64,000 nucleotides of DNA from Hemerocallis citrina. Taxonomy: Eukaryota > Streptophyta > Magnoliopsida > Asparagales > Asphodelaceae. The notes under the pieces are model-generated. The model had not been told where the DNA came from. It did not search any database and worked only from the letters and a program-made list of their open reading frames with translations. Shown in pieces: positions 1 through 11,448 of this stretch. Each line of letters starts with the position of its first letter. The first letter of the stretch is position 1. A program made the position numbers and the translations under genes. Location: the NCBI GenBank assembly GCA_017893485.1, contig CM030362.1, forward strand, positions 36,959,565 through 37,023,564. The letters are read 5' to 3'.

Positions 1-410
1 AGAGCAATAGTTTGACAACTCGTACATAATCAGGCCCTTAAATTTATAAGTTATTGCTGCCAATTTATAAGAGTTCGACCATTCAGATACTAACCCCGAT
101 GGATTGTTTTTTTTTTTCCGAATCAATTGCTTTAATTATCTTGATGAGTCGGACTATTACAATTTTACTACCGTATATTGGAAATCATTTTACTTAAGCA
201 AGTTGTCAAATATACATAAACTCTTTATATATATGTCATAGCTAGCCTCAATCATGACAGTTATCGCCAACAAGCGCTGCGTAATTATGATGGAAACGTG
301 TTTAGCATAATTTTTTTTTCTATTCTTCGTGGATGGTTTAACATAAATGTTCACCGATTTTGTTTTCTATTTTATTTTTTTTTAAGCGGGGTGTATAAGA
401 CTTTCCTATT

Positions 411-533
411 TGATCTCTACTACTATAATGGGAGAAGGCCTTAGTGTAATTTGTCCATCTGCCAACCTGTGCAACGCACGGGTATAATTATTATAAATGA
501 GGTTTTAGATTAAATTCAGGCTATGTTAATGAA
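411..533 (+). repeat. Degenerate Helitron-like repeat copy (partial)
   Basis: This stretch matches the start of the short repeat family seen complete at 815-989 and 20023-20206. It has the TATAATGGGAGAAGGCCTTAGTG block near the 5' end and the TGCAACGCACGGG block after it, then decays. No 3' CTAG end is seen, so it is a truncated copy. Bases 1-410 before it are AT-rich and hold nothing I recognise. Confidence 0.5.
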
Positions 534-637
534 TAGTTAATTGTACTTGAGTAAAGAATGAAGCATCTAATCTTGGGATGCAAATGGATCGGATCGGAAG
601 AGGATATAAGTAATTCAATATTCATATTAATCTCTAA

Positions 638-810
638 TCTCTAATATTATAATGGGAGAAGACCTTAGTATCATTTGTCAATCTATCAACACGTGCAACA
701 CACATGCATAACTATTGTAAATGAGGTCTTTGGTTCAAACTCAGACTACTTCTGAAATTTTACTTTAAAATAACTATATTTATTAAAACGTGCATCACAC
801 ATATAAATCT
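638..810 (+). repeat. Helitron-like repeat copy with decayed 3' end
   Basis: The copy starts TCTCTAATATTATAATGGGA after an A, like its relatives. It contains the internal ACGTGCAACACACATGC and GGTTCAAACTC blocks and ends in a CGTGCATCACAC hairpin-like stretch. The usual terminal TTACTAG has mutated. A second copy begins five bases later, so the two sit head to tail. Confidence 0.55.
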
Positions 811-814
811 TTAA

Positions 815-989
815 TCTCTAATATTATGGGAGAAGACCTCAGTGTCATTTGTAAATCTATTAATGCGTGTAACCCACGTGCATAACTATTATAAAGGAAG
901 CCTCAGGTTCAAATCAGACTACGTCTAAATTTTTCACTTTAAAAAAACAATATTTATTAAGATCATGCGATGCATTTGTAAATTACTAG
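815..989 (+). mobile_element. Short non-autonomous Helitron-like element
   Basis: This 175 bp element begins 5' TCTCTAATATTATGGGAG and ends TTGTAAATTACTAG 3'. It is preceded by A and followed by T, the A^T target preference of Helitrons. A short GC-containing palindrome (ATGCGATGCAT) lies just upstream of the CTAG end, the position of the Helitron 3' hairpin. No protein is encoded. Related copies at 411, 638, 20023, 46322 (minus) and 57442 share both ends. A box resembling the Pol III B box (GGTTCAAATC) lies inside, so a SINE origin is the alternative. The ends fit a Helitron better. Confidence 0.6.
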
Positions 990-1249
990 TAGAATAATAG
1001 TCAAAAAGTTTTGTTATGCACCCTCCCGCACTTTTTACTATTTTCGAAAAACTATAAACTCCCAAATTTCATTATATTACGCTCTGTATTCTTTTATTTC
1101 ATACCAAACTACATAAACAATACTCAAAATATGCAATCCTTAAATGTTTAAACGTGCTTAATGTCCTCGATCAACCTAATTGTCATAATTTTTGCCCATA
1201 ACTTCTATTCAAAATCCAAATATACAATACCTCAAATTGAAGGCGGTCG

Positions 1250-1490
1250 GTCGCTCCCTCCCTCTTCTCTCCTGCGCATCGACTGCTTCTGAGGATCTAT
1301 GCGTTTCTGTTGGGGATGTTTGTGTGTTTTGTAGTTAGTGTCTCTCTTCTCTCATTAGCTTAAGTCTTTATTTTTGTTTTACAGCTTGTAAAACCCTATG
1401 TTGTACATTCTTTCATTATTAATATATTTTTGTTGTGGCTGGAGTCTTTTGACTCTATCCGTTCACATCAAAAAGACGACGGTCAGGGTT
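1250..1490 (+). repeat. 3' end fragment of an L1-like LINE
   Basis: The stretch ends GGCTGGAGTCTTTTGACTCTATCCGTTCACATCAAAAAG. This closely resembles the 3' ends of the LINEs finishing near 41597 (plus) and 41852 (minus), which share GGCTGG...GACTCTATCCG...TTCATCAAAAAA. A T-rich 3' UTR-like region precedes it. No coding sequence of the LINE is present, so this is a 5'-truncated copy on the plus strand. Confidence 0.5.
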
Positions 1491-1793
1491 CGAGTGGTAA
1501 CTACCAATTGGACCTACACTGTTACTGACAAATTGAAAATTTACATTTTATAGAGGTATATATATGTTAAAAACCAACTTGTCTACCATATTCTGCAAAC
1601 AAATTAGGGGTAGTCAGGGGTCTTTTAACAAATTTATCTTCTTCGTTAGAATACTATGCTACTGCGATCCCAGAACACTGAAACCAACAGTTGTCGCTCC
1701 GAAACGAAGAACACCAAAAAAGCTCGACCAAAAAAGTTTCCATGGTTTCCTTTCTCCGATTCAAAACCCTAATCCCAAATCCCCATTCAATCA
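1491..1793 (+). other. Upstream region and probable 5' UTR of the exon at 1794
   Basis: This is the stretch between the LINE tail and the ATG at 1794. The last 60 bases (CAAAACCCTAATCCC and following) contain an AACCCTAA telo-box, common near plant gene starts. No clear TATA box could be fixed. Overlapping open frames here are low complexity and I do not consider them genes. Confidence 0.35.
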
Positions 1794-2474
1794 ATGTCGC
1801 CGATGACGTCCAAGACGAAGGAGATCGAGCTCCTCTGCCACGTCATCGCCAACCACCTGTTCCTCGCCCAATTCGAGCCCCTTCGCGCCCTCCACCTCTC
1901 CCTCCGCAAACGCGACCCCCGACCTCGCCCTCGCCCTCTCCATCCTCCTCTCAATCGTCTCCAACGGCGGCAGAATCGATGACGTCATATTCTCCCCCCA
2001 AACCCCTTACCCTTCCCACCTCGCCTACCTCTCCACTCTCGAACTCCTCCGCTTCGAAAACATCGGATCCGATCCCGAGCTCCTCCGCCTCAAGGCCGAG
2101 TACCTTCTCCTCTCCCAGCTCATTTCGTCGAAAGCGTCGGCGGAATTAGTACCTGTTTTGGAGAAGGTGTTAGATTTAGGGCTGAAGAGGTCGAGGAATG
2201 AGGCTTGCGTGGGGTTGGTGAGCGAGGAGGAGTTGCGGAGTTTGTGGAGTGCGTTTCTTGATTTTGTGGAGATTTTGGATGCGATTTGTAGGAATATTAA
2301 CAGGCAGGGCGAGAAATGCGTGGAATTGGGGGTGAGCGGGGAAGGTGAGCTGGGGGGAATACAGAGGAATGTGCAGTTGGCGCATTTGGATGCGGTGAAG
2401 GAGAAGTTGGAGGGCGGGGATTTCGATGCGAGGTTTATGCATCTTGGTTATGGAGTGGACGAGAACGAGTACAA
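1794..2474 (+). CDS. First exon of a spatacsin-like protein, with one frameshift
   Basis: The exon encodes about 226 residues. It starts MSPMTSKTKEIELLCHVIAN and continues HLFLAQFEPLRALHLSLRKR, then shifts frame in a run of five C at 1916-1920. With one fewer C the frame stays open (DPDLALALSILLSIVSNGGR ... AYLSTLELLRFENIG ... FMHLGYGVDENEY) to a GTATGT splice donor at 2475. The layout (helical HLxLAQFEPLRA, NPDLA-like turn, LSTLELLxF, HLGYGVxExEY) resembles the N-terminus of large plant spatacsin C-terminus family proteins as I remember them, such as Arabidopsis At4g39420. Those proteins are linked to lysosome or endosome function. I could not find the following exons in the next 2 kb, so this may be an orphaned exon. 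The C-run shift could be a real lesion or a homopolymer error. Confidence 0.5.
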
Positions 2475-4110
2475 GTATGTCTTTTATTTTAGTTGTAGAT
2501 GTAGATATATTATTTTTGCATTGTGTCGTTTAGTTTTTACTATTTTCGAAGATGACAGTATGGTTAATACTAGTGAGGCTGTTTGTGTTGTTTTGGTTAG
2601 TGTAGAAAAGATCGTGTGCATAAGAAGCATGCACATGGACATGCGGACATGGAGCATAGAAACAATGTGACAGAAATTGTAAAACACACCAACATCAGGA
2701 AAATTTTGAGAGATTACACTAAAATAGTTAGTGTCATGTCGGATCTATGTTCCAGCATGTGTGTCCGACTGCCAAATAGAAATGTTTGTGCTTTATAGCT
2801 GTGTGCTGATATGCAGAAGTTTGTAATTGTTTAGTAAATACTTAAAATTGCAATCACGTGCACTCCTTTGTCACGTGTCTATTATAATTTGGAACTTCGA
2901 TGTACCATAACTAGACAATCCCTTTTGTTTTTGTTCTATATTCTTGGAAGTCATTATGAAGATTTTGTTTTGTGGTCCCTATAAGTGTGAAACAAGATCA
3001 ATGAGACTCATTTTATCTGTCTACCTTCCATCTTGGTATGTGATATAAATTTGCATTTTTTCTCAAGGATTCATTATATCTGTCTACCTTCCATCTTAAG
3101 TTAACTCCAACAAAAATTTAGATGGGACAAAAGTCTGGAGTTACCCACATCAGTCTGTTTAATATATTTATAACAGTCATTTTTAACTATAAATTACTAA
3201 CTTTGAACTGCATTAGCATGGGGAGGGCAGTGGAGCAAAGTACCTAAAGCTCTGTTTGGTATTGATGTGGGGAAAAAATGTTTTTGCTGAAAAGGGCTGT
3301 TAGAAAAAATATGTTTACCTTCAAAATTTTCATACTAAGGAAAAACATAAATTTGAAAAGTTAAAATTATGACTTTAAGCTGGTAAGAAAAATGCAGTTT
3401 TGGAAAAGTACCGGCTAAACAATATTTTTCCTATTCCCATTTAATCATGCTTCTTAAGATACTGCTGTCTTATTTAATCTGCAGAATACAGTGAATCCAG
3501 AACTATGTGATCTTGCTGTGTAATCAGACGTTTGATTTTGTTTAGTAAATTGAAGGTATAAACAAGTTGAGTCTGAACTTGGTGACCGTGATCATGTTTC
3601 TTATATGGATTTAATTAGAAGGTTCTATTGGTGCATTGAACGTTTAAACGAGACAACCTAACTCTAGTTTGTCTTTTTCGAGTTTTCAAGCTTGTAGTCA
3701 TGCTTAAGCTAGTTCTTGGTTACTTTTTTGTACTCTCGTCTTTTGGCTTGTAAGTAGGCAATTTACCTTTATGTATTCAGAAGTATGACAAATGCATTAA
3801 TTAAGGATATGTGTGAGTAACTAGTGTTAGAGCAAGTGGAGAGGAGATGGAGGCCTTTACAGCTTTACTATTACACTCTTCAAATCCTCTACTTTCTTAC
3901 CGTAACCCTTATCTATTTGTATTAGTTATTGATGAATTAACTAGGCATCTCAAGAAATGAGTGCTAAAGTAAGGACGCTAAGGTAGATGAGCGGTAACAC
4001 ACTAAAACCCCAAATAAGAAATGATTGCATACTTAAGTAGAGATTGCCCCAATTGAGGATAAATTGCAGGAGAACTGATGGAGGTTGTTTGAACACACAA
4101 CAAATATCGA
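2475..4110 (+). other. Intron or intergenic sequence, no gene recognised
   Basis: AT-rich sequence following the donor at 2475. A pyrimidine-rich stretch and acceptor-like TTTAATCTGCAG ends near 3483, but joining it to the upstream exon gives an immediate stop. I see no other coding similarity, tandem repeat or terminal inverted repeat here. Confidence 0.3.
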
Positions 4111-4331
4111 TAACCGCTCCAGTTAGGAAATTGGCTAGACGGTAGTTAGACAAGCAAAAAGGAGTAGGGAGATTCAAACGAACTTGGGTTGAAGCTATTA
4201 GTAAGTATTTGAAAAGTCTTACTTTCACAAAAGAGTTAGCCCACTATAGAGTTTAGTGGAGGAGAAGATTCATGTAGCTGATCCAAAAAATTTGGGGTAA
4301 AAGCTTTGTTCAGTTGTTGTTGTGTAATACA
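4111..4331 (+). repeat. RTE-type LINE 3' end with TTG-rich tail
   Basis: The plus strand reads TWVEAISKYLKSLTFTKELA, followed by a stop and a WRRRF remnant. It then continues ATGTAGCTGATCC...TTTGGGGTAAAAGCTTTGTTCAGTTGTTGTTGTG. This matches the widespread plant RTE-like LINE 3' terminus, in which the end of the reverse transcriptase ORF (TWxExIxKDLxxLxL) is followed by a conserved GTAGCCGACCCCA-like stretch and a TTG microsatellite tail. The copy is 5'-truncated and has in-frame stops, so it is inactive. An open frame on the opposite strand is its shadow. Confidence 0.6.
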
Positions 4332-4439
4332 TTAATTAACATACTTGTATGCATGTATCTATAATAGCATGTAAATATCATGTATACATAACAGATACAT
4401 GCATGCAAACACGACTCGCATATCACATTGTCCTGGGCC

Positions 4440-5286
4440 TGCTCAGGTTTATCTCAGTTATAATCAATACAGCCAGAGAACAGACTTTGGAGCTCAAATA
4501 GCTGTGGATTGCTTAACTCATGCGATATCAACTCTCCCAGACCAGTGGTGTCTTGTGTTTGAGACTCCCCACATGCAGTGGCAGTGGGATATCAAACTAA
4601 ATGCTTTTTCCTAAGCTAAAATGACCTCAGGATTGAATAATTTTTTTCTTTCCAAATGTGTTGGAAATAACTCCCTCCTGTCGCCAAATTTGTGAATTCT
4701 TCATGTAATTAGACAAGAAATTTAGAGTTCTGGTAGAACTCTTGGTTGCGATGGGAGAAGGTTCAGATACCTAGCTACATGCTCAGTCAGATGCTTCCTG
4801 TCGGAGAAGGGACCGAAAGGGTGGAAGTCACTATGTTAATCATTCAAAATAATCCTTGAGATTTTTTCCGTCTATTAGCAAAGAAAAAGATCATCATCGC
4901 ATCATTTATTTTATTGAGTTATAGTTTTATAGTTGCAGTTGCATTTCTCATTTGACAAGTTTGCCTCTTTTTTGCAGGCATTGCATGCGAACTCTTTGCC
5001 AGTCCTAGACATGTGCAAGCAGTGGCTGGCTCAGTACATGTAGTTTGTATATAGTTCCTTGTAGAAAGTAATGCTCTAAGGAGAGGAATCAAAAGTTGTT
5101 AATGTTATGGTTTTAGTTCCTTTTGTAATAGTGATATGGTTAAAGTCGACCGTCGGACATAATACATAATACCGCAGTCAATCAGGGATGCGGATTAGCT
5201 TACCACAGTCTAAAGCAGCAAATCTGTTGAGGTTGTTCAAAGCTATTGACCACCAAGACCAGAAGGAACCTATTGTTGAATTCTAA
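4440..5286 (+). CDS. 3' exons of an unidentified host gene, stop supplied by copia-1 LTR
   Basis: I see three candidate exons. After a TGCTCAG acceptor-like site near 4446 the frame reads VYLSYNQYSQRTDFGAQIAV and continues to LPDQWCLVFETPHM. After TTTTTGCAG at 4978 it reads ALHANSLPVLDMCKQWLA to a GTACAT donor-like site near 5033. After ACCGCAG at about 5175 the frame reads MRISLPQSKAANLLRLFKAI then DHQDQKEP. At 5274 the antisense copia-1 LTR begins. Its first bases keep the frame for IVEF and then give TAA at 5284-5286. Past the element at 13714 the original frame resumes VSTTSWA then TAG. I do not recognise the protein. Splice sites are inferred by eye, and it is uncertain whether these exons belong with the exon at 1794. 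Confidence 0.4.
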
Positions 5287-5930
5287 CTGCGGAATAAACT
5301 CAACAACGACGACGAAATGCAGGAACTATAGAATCAAAACAAGAGAACAAAGAACAACCAAAAGCAATACACAAAAACACACTAGATTTTTATCGAGATT
5401 CACCCAAACAATGGCTACTTTTTCGCGCAGAGGCATTCCTGCGATTTCCACTAGAAATATGAAGATTAGGTTCATAAATATCTCAAGAACTCACTACCAA
5501 GGTGTGTAGGGTTTTTCTCTATCTCTCTCTTAATGACGGCTAGTAGATCTCTTTTTTCTTTTGAGTTAACCCTAAAATCGTGTACAATACAAATTATATA
5601 GGATTTCACATCTCTAATCTTAGCTGTTCATCTATTCAGTGTCGGGACGGTCGACCGGTCTTCTCCCTCGACTGCACTAAATCCAACAGAGAGCGGGTCG
5701 GTCGACTGCGCGGTCGATCGGTCATTCCTTCCAAACTATAGAATTGAGTCAGAGGGCGGGATGGTCGACTACTCGGTCGACCGATTGACTTGCCTGGGCG
5801 GTCGGGGGTGCGGTCGACTGCAACTCTGCTGTAGCACTTGCTACTCTTGACCTGATGCTCCCACTTCGACTCTCCTTCCCGACTATCTTCTTCAACTCAT
5901 TGTCATGTATTGGATGCACAAATCCCAACA
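5274..5930 (-). repeat. copia-1 3' LTR (left)
   Basis: It starts TGTTGAATTC and ends AATCCCAACA and matches 13080-13713 almost throughout. It holds several GGTCGACCG-type palindromes (around 5647-5820). On the minus strand the CCTATATAATTTG near 5600 is the TATA-like element. Compared with the other LTR it has an extra stretch in the GTCGAC-rich part. Confidence 0.9.
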
Positions 5931-6058
5931 ATCTCCCACTTGGAGACATATACACGAAGTCTCTAACCTGTTCTTCATTCTTCCATTGGCCTAATCTAGG
6001 CCTGTGTCTCTGTGAGTCTCCTCAACAATTAACCTAGAGACAATCCGATAGCGGTATA

Positions 6059-7478
6059 TCAAAACTGATGTTTCTTGCTATCCACCACCTTAGTGAGCAT
6101 ATCCGTCGGATTCTTAGTGCCAAGAATCTTAGTTAGCTTCAACCATTTCTTCTCAACCGCTATTCTGATAAATGATACCTCATTTGAATGTGCCGAGTCA
6201 TAGAGTGATATGCCGAGTTTTTCGCCAAGAAAACTGCACTTTGACTGTCGCACCATAGTTCACCTATGGGTTGTTTCCTGCCCAACTGTTTCATAAGCTC
6301 CAAAATCCACAACATGTCTTTCGTCGCTTCCGTAAGTGCCATATACTCTGACTCCGTAGTTGATTGTGCTACAACCTTTTGTAACTGCGAAGCCCAACTA
6401 ACAGTTGTTCCACCAACTGTAAATACATACCATGTAGTACTTCTGCAACCATCACGATCGCCCAAAAAATCCACATCTACATAACCATGTATATGCAAAG
6501 AATCTCCCCCAAAACAAAGAGAGTGATCTGAAGTACCTGCTAGATATCTAAGAATCCACCTTACTGCATCCCAATGTTGTTTACCTGGATTCTTCATGTA
6601 ACGGCTGACAACTCCCACTGCTTGTGCGATGTCCGATCTTGTAGACACCATCGCATATATCAAACTCCCAACGGCTGAGGCATAAGGAATAGCAGCCAAT
6701 TCCTCCATCTCCGCCTCCATCTTAGGACACAAATCCATTGATAACTTGAAGTGAGCAGCCAAGGACAAGTAACTGGCCTCGCGCCATCCATATTGAATCT
6801 CTTCAACACCTTCTTCACATAGTCCGCTTGAGATAACCAAAGCTTCTTGATACTCCTGTCTCTACTGATCTTCATGCCAGGGATTTGCTTTGCTTCACCC
6901 AAGTCCTTCATTGAAAACTCCGAAGCTAGCAACTTTTTCACTTCCTTGATCTTCTCCATACATGAACCTGCTAACAACATGTCATCCACATACAAAGCCA
7001 AGGTAACTGTATCATTGTCTTCATATCTACGGACATACACACAATGATCCGTTTCGCATCTATCGAAACCTTTTCCTCTCATGAAGCAATCAAACTTCAA
7101 ATACCATTCCCGCGGTGCTTGCTTGAGCCCATAAAGACTCTTCTTCAATCGGCACACCATGTCTTCCTTTCCTTTGGCTTCAAAACCTGTGGGTTGTTTC
7201 ATTTACAGCTCTTCTTCGACATCACCATGGAAAAATGCTGTCTTCACATCCAACTGCTCTAAGTGTAAGTCTTCAATAGCCACAACACTGAGCAAAACCC
7301 TAATAGAAGCCATCTTCATAACCGGTGCAAGGATATCACTATAATCGACACCTTCTTTTTGAGAGAATCCTTTCACAACAAGCCTGGCCTTATACCTCTT
7401 ACTGCCATCTGCCTCATCTTTGACTCTAAAGACCCATTTGTTCATAAAAGCGCGCTTTCCTGCTGGTAACTTGGTCAA
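6059..7478 (-). pseudogene. copia-1 reverse transcriptase and RNase H (broken)
   Basis: Reading right to left, the RT begins at ELTKLPAGKRAFMNKWVFRV, typical of copia RT. It continues through KARLVVKGFSQKEGVDYSD, DVKTAFFHGD and the catalytic LYVDDMLLAGS (YVDD) near 6990. RNase H follows with TESEYMALTEATKD and LWCDSQSAVFLAKN. Lesions are an in-frame TAA at 7203-7205, a frameshift near 6770 between the RT end and the connection domain, and another near 6190 before the C-terminal TKNPTDMLTKVV. The order and motifs are those of a copia pol, but no functional protein can be made. Confidence 0.88.
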
Positions 7479-7499
7479 CTCCTAAGTTTGGTTTTGTTC

Positions 7500-8450
7500 C
7501 AAGGAGCTCATCTCATCCTTCATGGTTAACTCCTACTGAATTTGAGCCTCATCCAGTCATCCCTCAGCCTCCTCATGAGTCTCGGGCTTTCCCGAATTCG
7601 TGTACAGAACATGCTCGTGAACAACACTAGCTGATGGATCAAATATCCTGGTTGGCTTCTTCTTTCCTGTCGATCTCCTCAACGTGGGTACCGGTTCAGG
7701 TTCCCCAAACTATTCTGACTATACATGTTCGTCTTGGATAACCTGCTCATTCCCAATAGGCTTACCATGAGCCTCCTGTGTTGCCTGTGGTACCTGTACC
7801 TACTGCTGCACTGTAGGGCCCCCACCACTAGGGCCGCCTTCAGAATCGGAATCTGAGTCCGAGCCTGAACCCCAATCTGATTCTGAACTGGTTGTACTGT
7901 CTTGACCTGTGTGCCTGTCATTGTATAGGACCTCTTCATTGAACACTATATTCCTGCTGTGAATGACTTTATTATCCACAAAATTCCAAAGCCTGTAACT
8001 ATACTCATCGCCACCGTAGCCAATGAAGACACACCTCCTGGTCTTAGAGCCCAACTTCTTTCTTTCTTCTCTGTCAATTAGTGCATATGTCATACAACCA
8101 TAAACTTTCAAATGCGAATAATTAACAGTTTTACCTGACCATAGTTCTTCTGGAATGGCCCCATCAAGGGCACTAGACGGGCAACGGTTAATCAAGTACA
8201 CTGTTATACCAACTGTAGCGGCCCAAAGATGGACCGGAAGACCCGCATGAAGTCTCATGCATCTCGCCCTTTCGAGTACCGTGCGGTTCATCCTTTCTGC
8301 TACATCATTCTCCTGTGGAGTCGTAGGAACTGTCTTGATTCCCCTGATACCTTCCTTTGCCAGATAGTTAACAAACTCTTTGCTTGTGTACTCACCTCCG
8401 TTGTCTGACTTGATTGCTTTCACCTTACAACCCGTCTCATTCTCAACCCT
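7500..8450 (-). pseudogene. copia-1 integrase, catalytic and C-terminal part
   Basis: The minus strand reads IKSDNGGEYTSKEFVNYLAK, then TTPQENDVAERMNRTVLERA (the D and E catalytic surroundings of the integrase core). It continues through VYGCMTYALI and KLGSKTRRCVFIGYGGDEYS, the copia-specific GKT/GYG region, to an acidic serine-rich spacer before the RT. The N-terminal part lies on the far side of the solo LTR from 11449. The spacer between about 7480 and 7800 contains stops. Confidence 0.85.
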
Positions 8451-9164
8451 TGTAGCGCCCGGAATTTCTAATATGATATCTTAGAAAATACGTGACACAA
8501 TCCCAGCATCAACTTCAATGTAACATTAAACACAACCAACTCCACTAAAATTTTCAACTTTTATTACAACAAACTTTTTCATAGCACAGCGGAATACAAA
8601 ACAACTCAAATCAAAATTTTCTTTCATTTACAACACAGTCTCATTACAACACTATTCTTACAAATTTACACAAACTCCATTAAATTTATTTATCTCAAAA
8701 CTATCTCAAGCATCCAAACCTTCATTCTCTAAGCAACAACCTGCAATACATGAGGCTAGAGATAACCCTAACCCCCAAAACTAAAGGGGTCAGCCATAAA
8801 TGGTGTGAGTGACATAAAAGCAAACAAACAACATAAATAAACATTAAACAAGGATTCTTAAACAACATGTAATAAACCAAAATACCTAAAATATGAAGTA
8901 GCAAGAAATGTAAACAACAAGTGATACTAAACTAAGTGTCAAGTGTAAAAAACAGGAAACCACATGCATAAAACCAAGTCAAGAAAGCACAAATTCTATA
9001 TGCGGACTCTCTAATGCGTACTTGTCGAAGTCTATGCATCCCACTCTACATAGGTTCGGTGCAAGCCCTTAACGTCTTCACTTCATAGGGTTCAATCCCC
9101 CGCTATGCAACTAATCCTATCACGATGACTAATACGAGATAAAGATAAGCTGTGAATAGTAGCC

Positions 9165-9535
9165 CATGCCCGATAATTCCGGAGATCAATCCCACACCAC
9201 AAGTAATTACCGTGATAATTCTGGAGACATATCCCACACCACAAGTAATCTACCGTGATAATTTCGGAGATATATCTCACACCACAAGTAATCTACCATG
9301 ATAATTTCGGAGATTAAATCCCACACCGAAACATTGACACATCATCACACGAATACCACATGTGCTTCGCCTCGACTCCGATAATTCCGGAGATCAATCC
9401 CACACCGAAAGCAACTACTTGGATAATTCCGGAGATATATCTCACACTCAAAGTAAAATACTTGGATAATTCCGAAGATAGATCCCACACCCAAAGTAAG
9501 ATACTTCGATAATTCCGGAGATTAAATCCCACACC
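9165..9535 (+). repeat. Tandem array with GATAATTCCGGAGAT cores inside the solo LTR
   Basis: Units of roughly 40-60 bp each contain GATAATTCCGGAGAT followed by a CCCACACC block. At least seven cores are visible (near 9172, 9212, 9257, 9299, 9380, 9420, 9465 and 9510). The related LTR at 38580-38810 has a shorter set in the opposite orientation, so copy number varies within the family. Confidence 0.75.
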
Positions 9536-9907
9536 GAAAGCCATACTGAGGTACTTAACTCATGTTCCCGTTCATCATATCACCACTAGTGCATGTCCTT
9601 ATTATTTTTGTGTTACTTAATTACTCAACGAATCTCCTGGAGTGGTGTACCCTACCGGACTTAACTCAAAACTGAATAACTGAAATGCCTCAACAGGCCT
9701 CAACAAAATAACTCAACACCGGTATACTAGGGTCACACACATCCTCTAGAGACTCAAACTCAAAAAGTCTAAACCAACTTTCCACTAAACAAATTAGCTC
9801 AACTGAATATCTTAAAATCAAAATGCTTAACTGAATACAAAATATAGGCCAAAATATCTGAAGACTAATCATTCGAAAGAACACTCAAGTTACAAAAACT
9901 CATCAGT

Positions 9908-10262
9908 ACCAGTCGACTTATACTGTAGTAAGTCGACTGTCCAGAGGACAAATATTCATGATTTTAAGAAAATAGACTAAGTCATATAAGTCGACTTAAG
10001 AAGTCATCGGTCGACTTACCCGGGACAAATTCCAATAATTTTCACAAAATATTCTAAGTACCAACAGTCGACTTAAGGAGTTATAGGTCGACTGTCCAGA
10101 GAAGAAACTGCAATAACTTTACAAAGTATTTTTCTAAGTATACCAATCGACTGAATAATGGTCTAAGTCGACTGTCCAGAACGGACTTTCAAAAGAACTG
10201 AAGATACAGCAGCAGGGTCGTACCAGTCGACTGAATAGTAGACCAGTCGACTGTCGGCCTAC
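9908..10262 (+). repeat. GTCGAC palindrome tandem array inside the solo LTR
   Basis: Repeats of about 70-85 bp carry pairs of GTCGACT motifs some 20 bp apart, alternating with CTGTCCAGA and an A/T-rich stretch with TTTCTAAGTA. About five units run from the first CAGTCGACTTATAC near 9910 to CAGTCGACTGTCGG near 10245. The homologous array is at about 37918-38165 in the other copy. Confidence 0.75.
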
Positions 10263-11448
10263 AGTTTACATAATTTAGGTCTGAATACAATAATCAAAAC
10301 TGGAGTTTTTCTAAAGATTCATTGTTTAAGAAAAATAGTTCGTATTCAGGCAAAATGACAAATCTCAAATAATCTTCATTATGGATACATTACTCAATCA
10401 TCCAATATCTCAAACTCAAGTTCTCATGTTCTGAAATTACTAATTATTCCATTAGGGTTTCTAAATGTTGAATCCTTTTCTCAACTCAAACCAAGATCTG
10501 TTTGTAATCACAAGATCCAGATGTTCATCCATCCGATCATAACCATACTCAAATCTTAACATGCTTTCTAGCAATACAATTTTATGAACCAAGATCTACT
10601 CAACATTTTTAGATTTCACATACATGGTACAAACAACAACCTTTACATCGTTCTCATGCAAAAATACTAAATGACATACATGCCGAACCAACAATATAAC
10701 AATCGATCACATTAATCAAACCACAATACAAGATTCATATCATTCACAACATCAAACAAAACAAAACATTGTCACTCACATAAATCAAAACAACAAAACA
10801 AATTTATATCGCTCACCTTTGAACTACGGGCCGGCCGTTCACATGAGCATAGGGATCCAACGAAAAAGCCTTCCTTTTGGCGAGATCCGAATTCCTCTTC
10901 TTGATCCTCCAAAATATCACAAAATTCTGTATATTGCAGCAAATGACGGCTGGAAAAATCCTTTTAAATACTCGGGATAAGAGTTTAGGGTTTCACCCAT
11001 TTTGCAAAATAATCCCTTCAAATACAACTTTATATATATATACCTCTATTCTTGGAAATTCAATAAAATTCATTTAAATTAGGATTTAAAAGTGAAATAT
11101 GGCCCTTAATCTCAACCGGTACTGTTCAAAACGTCCAGAATATACATTTTACATTTTAACCCTTAAAAATGTCAAATTTGCAAAAAGGTCCTTCTTTTCT
11201 CAAAATTTGTAAATAGCTCCAATTAATTTCAGAAAAATCTGGAAAAATACTAAATAAATCCCAAATATTAAATAATGATTTTTCATGAAGAAAACTTGAC
11301 TTTCAAACTTCTCAAGAAAGTATTTGCACGTGTTTTGCACGTGTAAAAAGATAAATTTTTCTGAAAATATTCATAAATTCTCAAAAAATCATCTTAGTCA
11401 TTTATAAACCTTTAAAAAAATAATATTTTAAAAATACGGGGTTCTACA

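Larger units (their letters stand above)
8451..11448 (-). mobile_element. Solo LTR, 3.0 kb, inserted in copia-1 integrase
   Basis: The segment starts TGTAGCGCCCGGAATTTC and ends CGGGGTTCTACA. Five-base flanks are ACCCT and ACCTT, an imperfect target duplication, and the integrase frame continues on both sides. Its reverse complement closely matches 36506-39485, another isolated copy, so this is one family of very long LTR. There is no internal domain, primer site or gag-pol, as expected after recombination between two LTRs. I infer the sense strand as minus because the end TGTAGAACCCCG matches the 5' ends of related long LTRs. A TATATATATATAAAG stretch lies near 11028-11043 on that strand. 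A gypsy Tekay/Del-like origin is plausible but unproven. Confidence 0.85.

Noticed and set aside
3950..4228. 92-codon minus-strand frame
   Set aside because: It is antisense to the RTE-type LINE 3' end, whose plus-strand translation and tail are recognisable.
9165..9535. Possible CRISPR-like array because of regular short repeats
   Set aside because: The spacing is variable, the spacers are themselves similar, no cas genes exist, and the sequence is plant LTR DNA.
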